Below are positions 36,399 through 48,274 of a DNA stretch of 64,000 nucleotides, piece after piece. Each line of letters starts with the position of its first letter. Positions within the stretch are counted from its first letter, which is position 1. Under the pieces are notes generated by a model. That model saw only the letters and a program-made list of their open reading frames with translations. It made no database searches and was not told where the DNA came from. The DNA is taken from assembly GCA_963691705.1 (NCBI GenBank), contig OY829542.1:23422579-23486578 (forward strand), read 5' to 3'. The position numbers and the translations under genes are program-made. Source of the DNA: Viola odorata. Taxonomy: Eukaryota > Streptophyta > Magnoliopsida > Malpighiales > Violaceae.

Positions 36399-36418
36399 GA
36401 CAGTAAAGAGGGGGCAAC
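36399..36418 (+). other. Polypurine tract of G1, in a stem-loop
   Basis: GACAGTAAAGAGGGGGCAAC directly precedes LTR2. Upstream CTTTACTGCTTATC (36371-36384) can pair with GATAAG plus CAGTAAAG (36394-36408), with one bulged A. Confidence 0.8.
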
Positions 36419-39400
36419 TGTTGATACCCGAATTTTGACGCCATTTTTACTTAATTTTAGCATTTCTGTTACTCAGCCAATTTACAGTCATTTTCAGTTG
36501 ATTTAATGTCGCTAGCATTTTTAGGTGTTTCGTTGCATTTTTGCATCATCGTCAGCATCGTCAGCCTTCGAAATCGCATTTTTAATTTTTCGGCATGTAT
36601 TTTCATTATTATTATCATTAATATTTTTAGCTTTAAAAATCACATTTTTAATTATCCGGCAGTCGTTTGCTAATTTTTTCTTCGTTTTAGGTTATCACAT
36701 GAATTTTAGGATTTTTTATATTTTAGCGTTTTTTTTAGTATTTTTATTATTTTATTATTATTTTTATTCGAGCTTTTATTGGACCCGAGTAAGTCCGCTC
36801 GGACAATAGCTTGAATTTAAAATGTTTTCCATCAACTAGTTGCTAGCTTTTTTTCTGCTCGCAACGGTCTACAGCGTTTCGTGTAATTTTTGGCGTAACG
36901 TCTTCATTTTTCCGTTCAAACATTTCACGTTTTTGAACGCGAAAATAAACACGTTAAACGAAAAATTCTCGTCATTCGCTGTAGATGGTTAAACCCGTCG
37001 TATTTTTTTCTACGTGACGGTACCTTCGGCTCGAAAAGTCAGAACGTTTGGTCGCGGGAACCGGCTCGAGGCCATTTAAATCAGATGAAAGGCCATTTGA
37101 TCATGGCCATTGATCTGGTCAACCAAGGAAAGTCAACCAGATCAATGGCCCTTGATTTAATGTGCATAATGCACATGCACAGTGCACGCACGAGGGAGGC
37201 AACGAAAGTCCTCGCCCGAGCCAACTGCTCCCTAGCTCCCTAGCCCTCCGCCATCATCACGGTTCCCCTAGCCTTGCCACCGTGACCAGCCGGCCACCAC
37301 GCGCAGCTCCCACGTCCGGCCACCCACGCGTTTTTGGCTATAAATAGCCACCATTCCCCACGCGCAAAGGGTCTGAATTTTTGCCAAAAAAACCACACTA
37401 CTCCCTCTCCGTTCTCCTAGCCAAGTCACACACGAAAATACACACGGTTTCTGTACCCTCATCCTCAACACGAACGAAAGAAAAGAAAAGGAATCAAGGT
37501 GAGCTCTCTCTCTCTCTCTCTAGGATTTCTTTGCAAATTTCGTTTTTCTTCTTAACCTTGCAACAAATGACTAAAACCTATTCTAAACCCTTATTTCTCA
37601 AGTTATAATCGCACAGCTTGCTCCAATTTAAATGACTAATGTTTGTCTTAATTAATTGCTAATTTTCAATTTTAATGTGCATATATATTCAAACTTTAAA
37701 TTGCTCCTCGTTTGCGGATGAAATGGTCTGATTTCTATGGGGTTTTGATCGGGGGTTCGTACTCTGTGCATGGAGGCTGTTTTTCTTGAGTTTGGGTGGC
37801 CGGAGCTCTTCCCTTGCCGCCGGCAGTAACGCCGGCGCAAGGAAGAAGAAGAACGCAGCAGCCATGGCTGCTGTTCTTGGCAAGGAAGGTGGCGGGCCGA
37901 GCCCGTCCCTTGTCCTTTGTTTTAAAATACCCGGATGGGCCTTGGCTTAAGCCAAGCTCATCCGTCCCCTTCCCTTCCTTTTGTTTCAACAATGCGGCCC
38001 ATCTTTCCTTTTAAATAGTGGTCATGGGCTAGAATTTATTCCTAGCCCATTTTTCATTAAATTCAGCATGCGGGCCCGGCCCAAAATAATTTTCGTCAAT
38101 CATTCGAGTCGTTTTTAACATCATTTCATTTCATGCTCGTATGTAATGTTTAATTTAATTCGTATGCATATTTTATCAAGTTGGTTCGTGAATTGTTTTT
38201 ACGCATGAATTGCTCATTCTTTATCGTAATATTTATTGTTATCTAACCTCAGTCATTTATATCTAACCGTTTAATTTCAGTCATTTAATATACCGCCTAT
38301 ATGGTCGGTCGCTTTTTAATTTTCGTAAATATTCAACTGCTTTAATTTTTCGCACACTGCTGGAAATCCTTCCGCAAATTATCAACTGTTTACTTTTCCG
38401 CACTTTAAATTTCAGCAATTTAAATTCAATACCGCCTACATGGTCGGTCGCACTTATCAACTGTTTACTTTTCCGCACTTTAATTTTCCGCACTTTACTT
38501 TTCCGCACTTTAAATTTCAGCAATTTAAATTCAATACCGCCTACATGGTCGGTCGCACTTATCAACTGTTTACTTTTCCGCACTTTAAATTTCCGCCTTT
38601 TACTTTTCCGCACTTTAAATTTCAGCAATTTAAATTCAATACCGCCTACATGGTCGGTCGCACTTATCAACTGTTTACTTTTCCGCACTTTACTTTTCCG
38701 CACTTTAAATTTCAGCAATTTAAATTCAATACCGCCTACATGGTCGGTCGCATTTTAATTCTCGTAAATATTCAACTGCTTTAATTTTTTTGCAAACTGC
38801 TGGAAATTCTTCCGCAATCTATCAACTGTTTATTTTCTGCAAATATCAACTGTTTATTTTCTGCAAATATCCAACTGCTCATTCTCTACATTATCAACCT
38901 GTTTTATTTTCTGCCAATCACCAAACTTTTTATTCCCTGTAAATCGCCCCTAGCATTTAATTTTTCTGCACTTATCAAGACAACATTTCATTTTTGTATG
39001 AGTAAAATCGATCCATTTTTCGCATGCAATCAACCTAGCACTTAAATTCTCATATGCGTAAAATCCATCATTTTTCGCATGCAAATCAAAACAGCATTTC
39101 ATTTTCGTATGCGTAAAATCCATCATTTTTCGCATGCAATCAACCTAGCATTTAAATTCTCGTATGCGTAAAATCAATCATTTTTCGCATGCCATCAACA
39201 CAGCATTTAAATTCTCGTGTGCTTAAAATCAATCATTTTTCGCACACAATCAACTCAGTATCTCATTTTCGTATGTGTAAAATTCATCATTTCTCGCATG
39301 CAATCAATTGTCGTCATTTATTTTCATGCACTCATCAAGCTCAGCATTTAATTCTCGTATGCGTACAATCCATCATTTTACGTGTACAATCAATTGTCAT

Positions 39401-40200
39401 TTAAAATTTTCATTGCTCAGTTATTTCTCAAGCTATCACTAACACTCTCGTTTTGTAGGTTAATTTCAAGCTTCGCTCGAAAGTACGCCTCACAAGTCCT
39501 TTTTATTTATTCGATGCTTTTCGCAAATATCAACTGCATGCATGATATATAGAACTGCTAGAATTAAAATCAACCCACATGAACAACGTGTTTAAAGAGT
39601 TGCTTAAAATGCCATGTTCATATGATTTTAAATTCTCGCTTGTATTGACTGCATGTACATGGGGACCTTCGATCCCACTTCAGTTTTTCACTTTAAAATC
39701 AATCATTTAAATTGGTACTCTGTTAGCAATCCATGTTAGGATCACGTAGTAATTAAGTTAATCATGCATGGCCCGATGATGAAAAAAGAGGGCGCTCATT
39801 CAGTCTTACGGAAAATTCAGTCCCATCACGATCATAAAAAAGACTAAAGTGACGATTCCTTTGAGGGCCCCCTTTTTCAAAACGCATTTCTCAAACACCT
39901 TTTTAAACACCTCTCTCATCAACCGGTAACCGTTTTCGGATGTGTCTCGGGTGCCTAACACCTTCCCGAGACCATAATACGACCCCGAACCATTGCCTGG
40001 GGTCCAGACCCTTTTTTTTGTGCCTTTAGTTTTTTACTTATTATATTTCCTATGCCATGACGATTAGGGTTCCCTAAGCCTAGCAACCAAATTACGGTGG
40101 CGACTTCATTGCATGCTGCGAGGCGTCCTTTTACGCCGAGCATCTGAAGGTCTCAAATTTCGTTGCACACTCGCGAATTTTTAAATTTCGAGGCGCGACA
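36419..40200 (+). repeat. LTR2 of element G (3782 bp)
   Basis: It begins TGTTGATACCCG and ends GGCGCGACA. It shares with LTR3, and not with LTR1, a 23-bp duplication near 38830, GGGG at 39661, and several single-base states near 36890-36900, 37092 and 37139. The TATA box is at 37339-37346 and the inverted repeat at 37105-37150. It serves as the right LTR of G1 and the left LTR of G2. Confidence 0.9.
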
Positions 40201-40222
40201 GTTTGGCGACTTCACTAGGGAC
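40201..40222 (+). other. PBS of G2
   Basis: The same sequence as at 13970-13991, directly after LTR2. Confidence 0.75.
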
Positions 40223-41675
40223 TGTTGGGTCGGAGCCGGTTTTATCTTTTTAGAGAGGTGTTTTATTTGTTTATTTATTTGCTTTGATCAATTGCTGGTC
40301 TGTTTATTTATTTGCTTTATCAATTGTCATATGCATTTCATGGCGCCCTACACCCAGGGGACAATTACCAAAATAGGAGGGTAGTAGTGACGCCCTAGGA
40401 CACATGTCCTGGGTAGTGTTCACCAATCCCAACTCGGATGAACCCCTAAAGCCAGTCGAAAGGTTATACGATTTCGCAAGGAATCGGGCGACTGGACGAC
40501 ACTTTAGGGACCTTTTCATGGTATCATCCGGGAACCATTCAAGCCAGTTAGAAATGTCAGAATCAGAGCCCCAGCACATGCATCATGATTATACCTGTTT
40601 GTCGTGGCTCTATTTGTCTTGTTGGCATATTGACATGATTTTTCTTTTATACGAATTGTAAATTTCTTACATGCGCAGGTTACCTTGCATTTACAATTTT
40701 ATTTTTGTCCCACAGGACCCGTTTTTGCTCATTCGATATATCGGCAATTACACTACTTTCACTTGATATTTTCGGGGAATGAAGTTCAACGATCAGACAC
40801 TACAAAGCCGAATTGCCACTTTAGAGGCTGAGATAGAGATGCAGAAAGGGGAGTTGGCTTCGATGGAGTGCCTTTGCCAGCAGAACTCTGACGTCCAGGA
40901 TTGATACCTTCATGGGAAGACTCGAATATCAGCAAACCTTCATTTTTCTCATGTAACTAGAATCCCTGTTTTCATCAATTTTAGCCATTTTTTGGTGAAT
41001 TTAGGTAGTTGGCTAGTTTACTACATCTTGTAAACACTTTTAATAAAGTCGTACCTCTTTCGGATATTTATTTAATCACCTCATCTTTTCCGTATCAATT
41101 ATCCATCCAAATACAACTCAAAAGACCATCGCAAAAAGAAAGAGAAAATCCCTCCGGGATAAACACAATCGTTTCACCAAAGAACCGAAAAATCAGACCA
41201 AACATTTAAAAAAATAGCCAAATATTGCCCACTCGTGGCCTTGTCCTCTTAGCTTATCGCAAACTCCAAAGTCATAGCGTAGATTGTCATCCCTCCCCTC
41301 GGTGGGATTCACCAGGCGTCAGGCCCTGCGTCATTTGCGAGCACAGTAGAAAAGAGATCTTCCTAGCATGACGACATTGGTTGCCCCTGCTAATTTGGGT
41401 TTCGCCGATAACATCTCAGATTGCTCCATATCGTTGGAATGAATAGAGGCTTCCTTCGCATATCATCCACAACCAGGAGATCACGCCTCTCCGACCGCCC
41501 TGAAAATGTCAAGTGAAAGTGTAGCCGGAAAAGTGAATGAGCAACGTGGAGGCCTCGGGATCGTCCATCACTTGTACTTACTCTTTTTTCATTTTCTTTT
41601 TTTCAGGTTCACGATAGCTCCTCGCAAGCGAATTACTCCACCGAGGCCCCCATAACAAGACTTCAAACGCTGAAG
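40223..41675 (+). other. G2 leader
   Basis: Almost identical to G1's leader at 13992-15443. It contains the small coiled-coil frame. Confidence 0.7.
40779..40904 (+). CDS. Small ORF, 41 residues, predicted coiled coil (G2 leader)
   Basis: Identical in sequence to 14548-14673. Function and expression are unknown. Confidence 0.35.
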   Translation: MKFNDQTLQSRIATLEAEIEMQKGELASMECLCQQNSDVQD

Positions 41676-43279
41676 ATGGCCGAACAAACCAAGACAGAAG
41701 AGGCATTGGCTGCTAGAAAAAGAGAGTTAGAAGAGCAAGTAAGGGTTACTACAGAAAAGGCCACTCGGGGTGAAAAAGAGCGAGATGAAGCAACCACTGA
41801 GTTCCCACCTGGTTTTGATCCTAGTCAAATAATGGGACCCTCCTCATCCGCCATCACTGGATCTTCGGGACCCCAATCATTTTCGGTTCCTGGGGGTCAA
41901 TGGAAATGGACTGCTCCCGTCTTTGTACCCACCACCCGAACCCTGTAGCCAACACGGGTGAAGGAGTTGATGCAGCTCTACAACATTCCTTTGTCAACCT
42001 TACTGTGGACCCTGGTCAGAATCTGATTCGTCAGGAATCCCGGGGATTTTACCCACCCCAGGGCTATCCCACTCAAGTCGCGATTCCCAATCCTATGGGA
42101 AGTCGGCCACCTTTTGTCAATCCGATGCAACCACCATTCATGACAGAACCCCCGCCATACCTTGGTCCAAACGCTCTCGTCACAGAAAGACCGAATATGG
42201 ATAGAATGAACCTGCTAGAGGAAAGGCTCAGGGCCATCGAAGGAACAGACCCCTTCGACCCTACAGGTCCCGCCACTATGTGCATGGTCCCGGGGATCAT
42301 AATGCCTCCAAAATACAAGATTCCAGATTTTGAGAAGTACACTTGGATCGAGTGCCCAAAAACTCACCTCAAGGCCTATTGCAACAAAATGGCCGATATG
42401 ATACACAATGAGCCCATGTTAATCCATCTGTTCAGAGAGAGTTTGGCCAAGCATGCCTTGACCTGGTACATGAGTTTGGATGGGGTTAAGATCAAAACTT
42501 AGAGAGATTTATCGGATGCTTTCTTCAAGCAATACAAGTTCAATTTGGAGGTAGCGCCAGACCGTTCTGATCTCTGAAATCTTGAGAAAAAAACTGAAGA
42601 ATCGGTGAAAACTTATGCTCAGAGGTGGAGAGAACTAGCTTCCAGGATTTCACCGCCCTTGAATGACAAAGAACTCATATCCATTTTCGTGGATACCTTC
42701 AAGGCTCCCTACTACACTCATTTTATATCCAATCCATCAAATAACTTTTCTAATATGGTCATGGTGGCGGAAAGAGTCGAACAAGGGATCAAGTCGGGGA
42801 GAATCGATGTTTCCAGACCAGAGGTAACACCTAAGAAAGAGCCCATCATGGAGAAAGATGTCAACTTTGCCTCTCACCAGCCTAGCTACGAGCCACCTTC
42901 CTCGCCACCTCCTCAAAATCCTACACCATTTTCACCATCTCCATATAACCCGCCAAACAACCAAAATAACCCGAGTAACCGTTGGAACCGGGGGCCACTG
43001 CCAACTCTTCCCGCTCCTCTGGGGGAAATTTATAAACATCTCCTGGCGGCTGGACAAATCGTTCCCACCCCAATGGCACCTCTGCAACCTCCTTACCCAA
43101 AGTGGTACGATCATAACGCTAGATGTGAGTACCATGCTGGAGCTCAGGGTCACACGATAGAAAACTGCTTCGCCCTAAGAGGAAAGGTTCACCACTTGAT
43201 CAAGAATGGATGGATCTCTTTTGAAGGGTTAGCCAAAGGACCTGACACGACCGTCTACCCTCCTCCTACCAACCTTTGA
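41676..43279 (+). pseudogene. gag: gag of G2, one frameshift and two stops
   Basis: Same protein as G1 gag: coiled coil, Retrotrans_gag domain and one C-x2-H-x5-H-x4-C knuckle near the end. Breaks differ from G1: one C is missing in the run near 41934-41937, TAG stands at 42500-42502 (TGG in G1) and TGA at 42575-42577 (CGA in G1). The G1 stop position is sense here. The two gags therefore decayed separately after they became distinct copies. The frame ends at the same point with no pol after it. Confidence 0.85.
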
Positions 43280-45080
43280 ATGATCATTCTCCCATAAGGG
43301 ACCCATCCTGCTTACTCATCTAATGGCGATACCTACAATACTTTTTGTATAATAGTCGAGCCCATGACTATAAACAAAGGCGCTTCGTGGGAGGCAACCC
43401 ACGTGTTCCTTTTAATATTTCTGGTTTCTTTAATAAAATTCAAACATTTTAGGATACCCTTTTCTAGCGAATTTAATATTTAATTCCCTTGTCATTTTAG
43501 ATGCAATGAGATTTGTAAACATGGGGGCAAGCAAATGAAGGGACGACCAAAAGAAGGCGTTGAAAAATGTCAAAGCTCATTTTTCAGGGAAGTTGTCCTT
43601 TTACATTTTTGCAATTTCTGTTTCCGCATTTTCTGTTTTTGCAATTTACGTTTCCATGATTTATATTGTTGCAAGAGTGTGTGCGTCATGTCTGCTAAGG
43701 TTCGTAGTTTTTGCAAAAAAAAAAAAAAAAAACAGAAATAAAGGCATAGTCGCTTGGCTTGAAAATCCCACGTTTTGAACATTTTTTTTTAGGCATATTC
43801 ATCACTTTATCACGACATGGATGACTTGTGCGTTCATTAGAAATTATATGAAACATACATGATTTTTTCTGTTAGCTCTTATATCCGTGGCACATCTAGA
43901 CGTAAGCAATCACAAAACATGTCCCTGTGAGTATTTTGGGCCTTCACGCTTTGTTTTTTTTTCATGAGTGTAAGGGCCTGACTAAATACTAGTTGAGTTC
44001 GCATAATATCCAGGGTACATGCGCCATTAGACATGGGATAGATATAAAGTGACATGGGACTTTTACGATTTTCTCCACTTTTTTCGTTTCTTCCCTCTTT
44101 CCACCATATATGTCATCACTCCCCCAAAACCGGCAATATCACTCATACCCCGGGAGCCAAAGATCAGTTTCAGCTAAAATCTCCAGCCGAAAGTAAAAGC
44201 ACGTCGAGTCCAAGAGCACGATGAAAGAGACGGAAAAGGTCACCAGGAGATCGCTAAGGACCATCACCGAAGAAGCAGCAACGACGAAGGCCGATGTCTC
44301 AAGACAGAAGGGGAAGAGATCAAGACAAAGGCTGTGCTTGCTCTGCTCTGTTGCATTTCAAATCAAATCAAAAAGGGGAGGGATATATATAAAAAACAAA
44401 AAACAAAAAATGAGAGGAAAAAAAGAAAAAGGAGAGAGGGGAAAAAGGGAAAAGAAAAGAAAAATGCTCAGAGACCTTCGACGAATACAAACAATCGAAG
44501 AGCCAAAGGAATCACAGCCCGGGGACAACTCAATTCGAGAAAATCTCGAAGAAAACTTTCCCCAGTGAACTCGAGTAGAAAGGCCCAAGGCCAACTCGAG
44601 AAATCTCAAAGCAGCCTTCCCCCAGTAAAGTCAAGCAAAAGAGGCCCAAGGCCAACTCAAGAAACCTCAAAGCAAGCATCCCTAGTGAGAACCCGAGAAG
44701 AGAAAGGGGCCCCAGGCCAACTCAAGTAGTGAGTCGTAAAAGGAACAACGACGATGCTCCCCAATGAAGACTCAAGAGAAGGGCTGGCCACACGGAAAGC
44801 ATCCCCAGTAAAAAGCGAAAAGACTCGCGCACCTCGCCCTCATCCTGGCCAATCAGCAAAGCATCGCTCATCAAAAGCCTTCCAACTCCTCAACAAAGCA
44901 ATCCTTTCCCAAAACAAGCTCCTTTCCCAAAACAAGCTCCTTTCCGGACATTTCATGTCCATTCATTCTTTTTCGTAAAAGTCCCATCGATTATTAGAAC
45001 GCCCATGCATGTGCATCTTCATTCGAAGTATATTCACTCGGATTGACATTGCGAACTGTAAATTATGTATCATGGTAGTT
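43280..45080 (+). other. G2 non-coding 3' region, first part
   Basis: Matches 17049-18870 of G1, with a shorter A run (about 43716-43732) and a duplicated CCAAAACAAGCTCCTTTCC near 44910-44945. The last five bases (45076-45080, TAGTT) are the target duplication of the solo LTR. Confidence 0.7.
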
Positions 45081-46746
45081 TGATTGATGGATTATTTTGG
45101 TTGTTTTACTATCTCTTTTCCTAGTAATTGAGATGGTAAATATGCTACTTTGAGCCTTTTTGCTTCCTTTCTTATGATTCAGCCTTTGGAGCATCAATGT
45201 GAAGGAAAGGAGTGAAAAGCTTGAAGAATAGAGCTGTAATCAATCATATGGTGTTGAAGTTCCATTTTCAGCCTTGCCGCTTTGAAGTTGGTCTGTTCGT
45301 CTCAAGGCCACTCCTCTTTTTTGCCGAGATCAGCTCTCCTCTAGGCCTCGACAAGAAGCGTCCCTCCGGAAGGCCAGCTGGATCTGCACTTTCCATGAAT
45401 CCGCGTGCCGGGTTTATTTAATATCTAGTGCGTTTCCTGTCTTCTTGGGACACATTATTTGCAGACACTAGACTTCTTGGGCCCCTATATGTTATTCTCA
45501 TGTGCTTGAAGACATTTTGGAAGAATGAATCAACATTCTTCTTGATTAAATGAAGAATATTCCCACTCATGTACAAGCACTTAGAGGACAAGCTCTTGGG
45601 AGCTTGTGAGCTGGCGTGGACTGTCCTTGGAGAGGAGATTGCAGGCAGGGGAACGGACCATTTAAGGTAGCAAGATTGAGAGGGATTGCATTCGGACAAT
45701 CAAGAACAGTAGGGAGAAAAATCAGCATTTACCAACTTTTTCCAGAAATTCCAGCACTCTTTGTAATTTCGGATTTGAACTTCTTTTGTTTATTTTGATT
45801 ATGTATTGTAACTAAACTCCAAGTTCCTGGTAGGGATCAAGAGATTGGCTGGTATGTTGATTGTGAGACTTGTTTAAGCTTCATAGAAATGAATTTCATA
45901 TTTCAAACCTTCTTGTTTTAATTTTAAACTTGTCTTCATTAATTTTTGAGCTTGATCACCTTGAATTTAATTCGGGCAAGTGTAGTCAGTTCTCTTGTGA
46001 TTACATCACTCTTAGAGAACGTTTGTAGACAAATCAGCAGGGCATGAGGGGTATTTGCTTGGTCTAACCTGATAGAAGAAATTGAATTAGGCGGTCATCC
46101 CATCCCGAGGCCTTGAGAAGGGCCGACCTAGGTGACAGCTGGGTCAAGTGCCAGACTAGACCAGACTCGTGGATGATGAAAGTATTCCCTTGTCTAGAAG
46201 AGGGACCTCACTGTCTTTAATCAATCTCTCAAGTACTTCCATAAGTATTCTGATTCCTTTGTAGAAGGCTCTGCATAGCCAAGGCAAAGTGGCTGATTAG
46301 AATCTTAGGATGAACTTGGGAAGATTCGGGTGTTTAAAATGAAGTGATTCTTTTAAATACTTTTGTAGCAGGTTGGGAATCTAGTGTGAGCTGGTTCCAC
46401 AACTTCTTCTATGAAAACCATTTCGAAAATGTATTTTGTCAATGATCAACAACTTACCAATGCCATCTCGCAATGATCTCTACCCGGAATATTTTCTCCA
46501 CTGTAATTCTCTCTATTTTAAAGCTGTTTTTATTGTTTTCAACTGATCTTAGATCCACTGTATTTTCGTTTAATTATATCTCAACCCCAAAACTTGGTTT
46601 CTTTTACTTGGTTATTTACAGGAACTTCAAGAATTAGGCGAAGCTTGTCCTTGTGGGATCGATCCTCTCACCACTATCTGCATTAATTTGTAGCATAGCA
46701 CTGAGTTGTATTTTATTTATTTTATGAACGGATTCGACACCCGTCA
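45081..46746 (+). mobile_element. Solo LTR, Athila-like Ty3/gypsy (1666 bp)
   Basis: It starts TGATTGATGG and ends GACACCCGTCA. Target duplications TAGTT are at 45076-45080 and 46747-46751. The empty site is preserved in G1 (TAGTTGCATC near 18843). No internal domain is present, so the element was reduced by recombination between its LTRs. The end segment GGGATCGATCCTCTCACCAC resembles the equivalent part of the Athila-type LTR at 58885-60287. Short open frames inside are not genes. Confidence 0.9.
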
Positions 46747-46751
46747 TAGTT

Positions 46752-48274
46752 GCATCTTTATGAGTGTAAAACACTTAGCCTTGTTTCAGAGCGTGAGTGC
46801 AAACACTAATATCAGGTGAGGATTGCTTACGGCTGCATGTTGTGGGAAAGTCTTGTCCTTGAGGTCGTTATTTCTTGAACAAGACGTAGACGCTACCTAG
46901 ACTTGAATCAATCATGTTCATATGACGAAAACTGAACGAACATTTTTATCCAAAAAAAAAGAAGAAAAGAGACAAAGGCTTCTTCATGTTTCCAAACAAA
47001 AAAACTTGGGGGCAAGCCATGGGATAAATGTAGGAATATTTGATATTTCTCACATAGGTCAATTGCTTCTTCATGTTTCCATCTGTTGCTGCTTCGGGTT
47101 TGTTTCCTTTCAATTTGCAGGATACGGATATGCTCTAGTGAAATCTCAACCAGGGGTCTTCGATGACAACATCGTTGTAAAGCCCTCGCCATCTTGGATT
47201 TTCCTCAAAGTCCAATCAACATCGAATAGAGAATGTTACCACTCCTCAACCTTGGGTCTTCGATGACAACATCGTTGTAAAGCCCTCGCCATCTGGAATT
47301 TTCATCAAAATCCAATGGATTCATACGGTCACGTCTCCCAAAAATTCATACATAGTCATCGAATCAACATCAAAGCAAAGGTATGTTACCATCAATCAAT
47401 ATCTGAGCGAAGGTATGTTACCACTCTCATTTACATAATTCTACATTTCGGCATAATTATTACTCCTCCTTGAGCGACTACTTTTCTGCATGTCTAAATA
47501 ACTCCTCCTTGAGTGACTACATTTTCAGCACCAGCGTCCGGAGAGCGATAGCCTCGCACGGTCGTGTAGTTAAATCTTCAGCACCAACGTCCGGAGAGCG
47601 ATAGCCTCACACGGTCGTGTAGTGACATCTTCAGCACCAGCGTCTGGAGAGCGATAGCCTCGCACGGTCGTGTAGTGACATCTTCAGCACCGGTGTCCGG
47701 AGAGCGATAGCCTCGCACGGTCGTGTAGTGACATCTTCAGCACCAGCGTCCAGAGAGCGATAGCCTCGCACGGTCGTGTAGTGACATCTTCAGCACCAGC
47801 GTCCGGAGAGCGATAGCCTCGCACGGTCGTGTAGTTACATCTTCAGCACCAGCGTCCGGAGAGCGATAGCCTCGCACGGTCGTGTAGTTACATCTTCAGC
47901 ACCAGCGTCCGGAGAGCGATAGGCTCGCACGGTCGTGTAGTTACATCTTCAGCACCAGCGTTCGCACGGTCGTGAAGTTACATTTTCAGCACCAGCATCC
48001 GGAGATAGCCTCGCACGGACCTTCATTCACATTTCCAGATCAGCATCCGAAGAGCGATAGCCTCGCACGGATATGCAACCTCATTTTTTTTCATGCCAGC
48101 ATCTAGCAATGCGATAGCCTCGCCTAGACTAGAATTTAAAGCATACCTCCCCCAGAGCGACATCATCACTGTAAGTTTGAGGTAAGACCCGCTGTGTCGT
48201 CAAAATTCGGATATAGGGGCAACTGTCTTTACTGCTTATCAAATACTTCGATAAGACAGTAAAGAGGGGGCAAC
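46752..48274 (+). other. G2 non-coding 3' region, second part
   Basis: Continues G2 after the solo LTR and contains the intact target site of element M (AGTGC near 46796). It carries the same duplicated phrase and 53-bp array as G1 and ends in the polypurine tract at 48255-48274. Confidence 0.75.
47526..48124. repeat. 53-bp tandem array of G2 (long allele)
   Basis: Eight good 53-bp units, against three in G1, are followed by the same truncated and diverged tail. The tail has lost part of the units that G1 keeps at 36040-36190. Confidence 0.9.

Larger units (their letters stand above)
35072..36418 (+). other. G1 non-coding 3' region, second part
   Basis: This continues G1 after element M. 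It has a duplicated GGGTCTTCGATGACAACATC phrase (35454 and 35553), then the 53-bp repeat array, then GGGCAACTGTCTTTACTG and the polypurine tract. No gene was seen. Confidence 0.75.
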
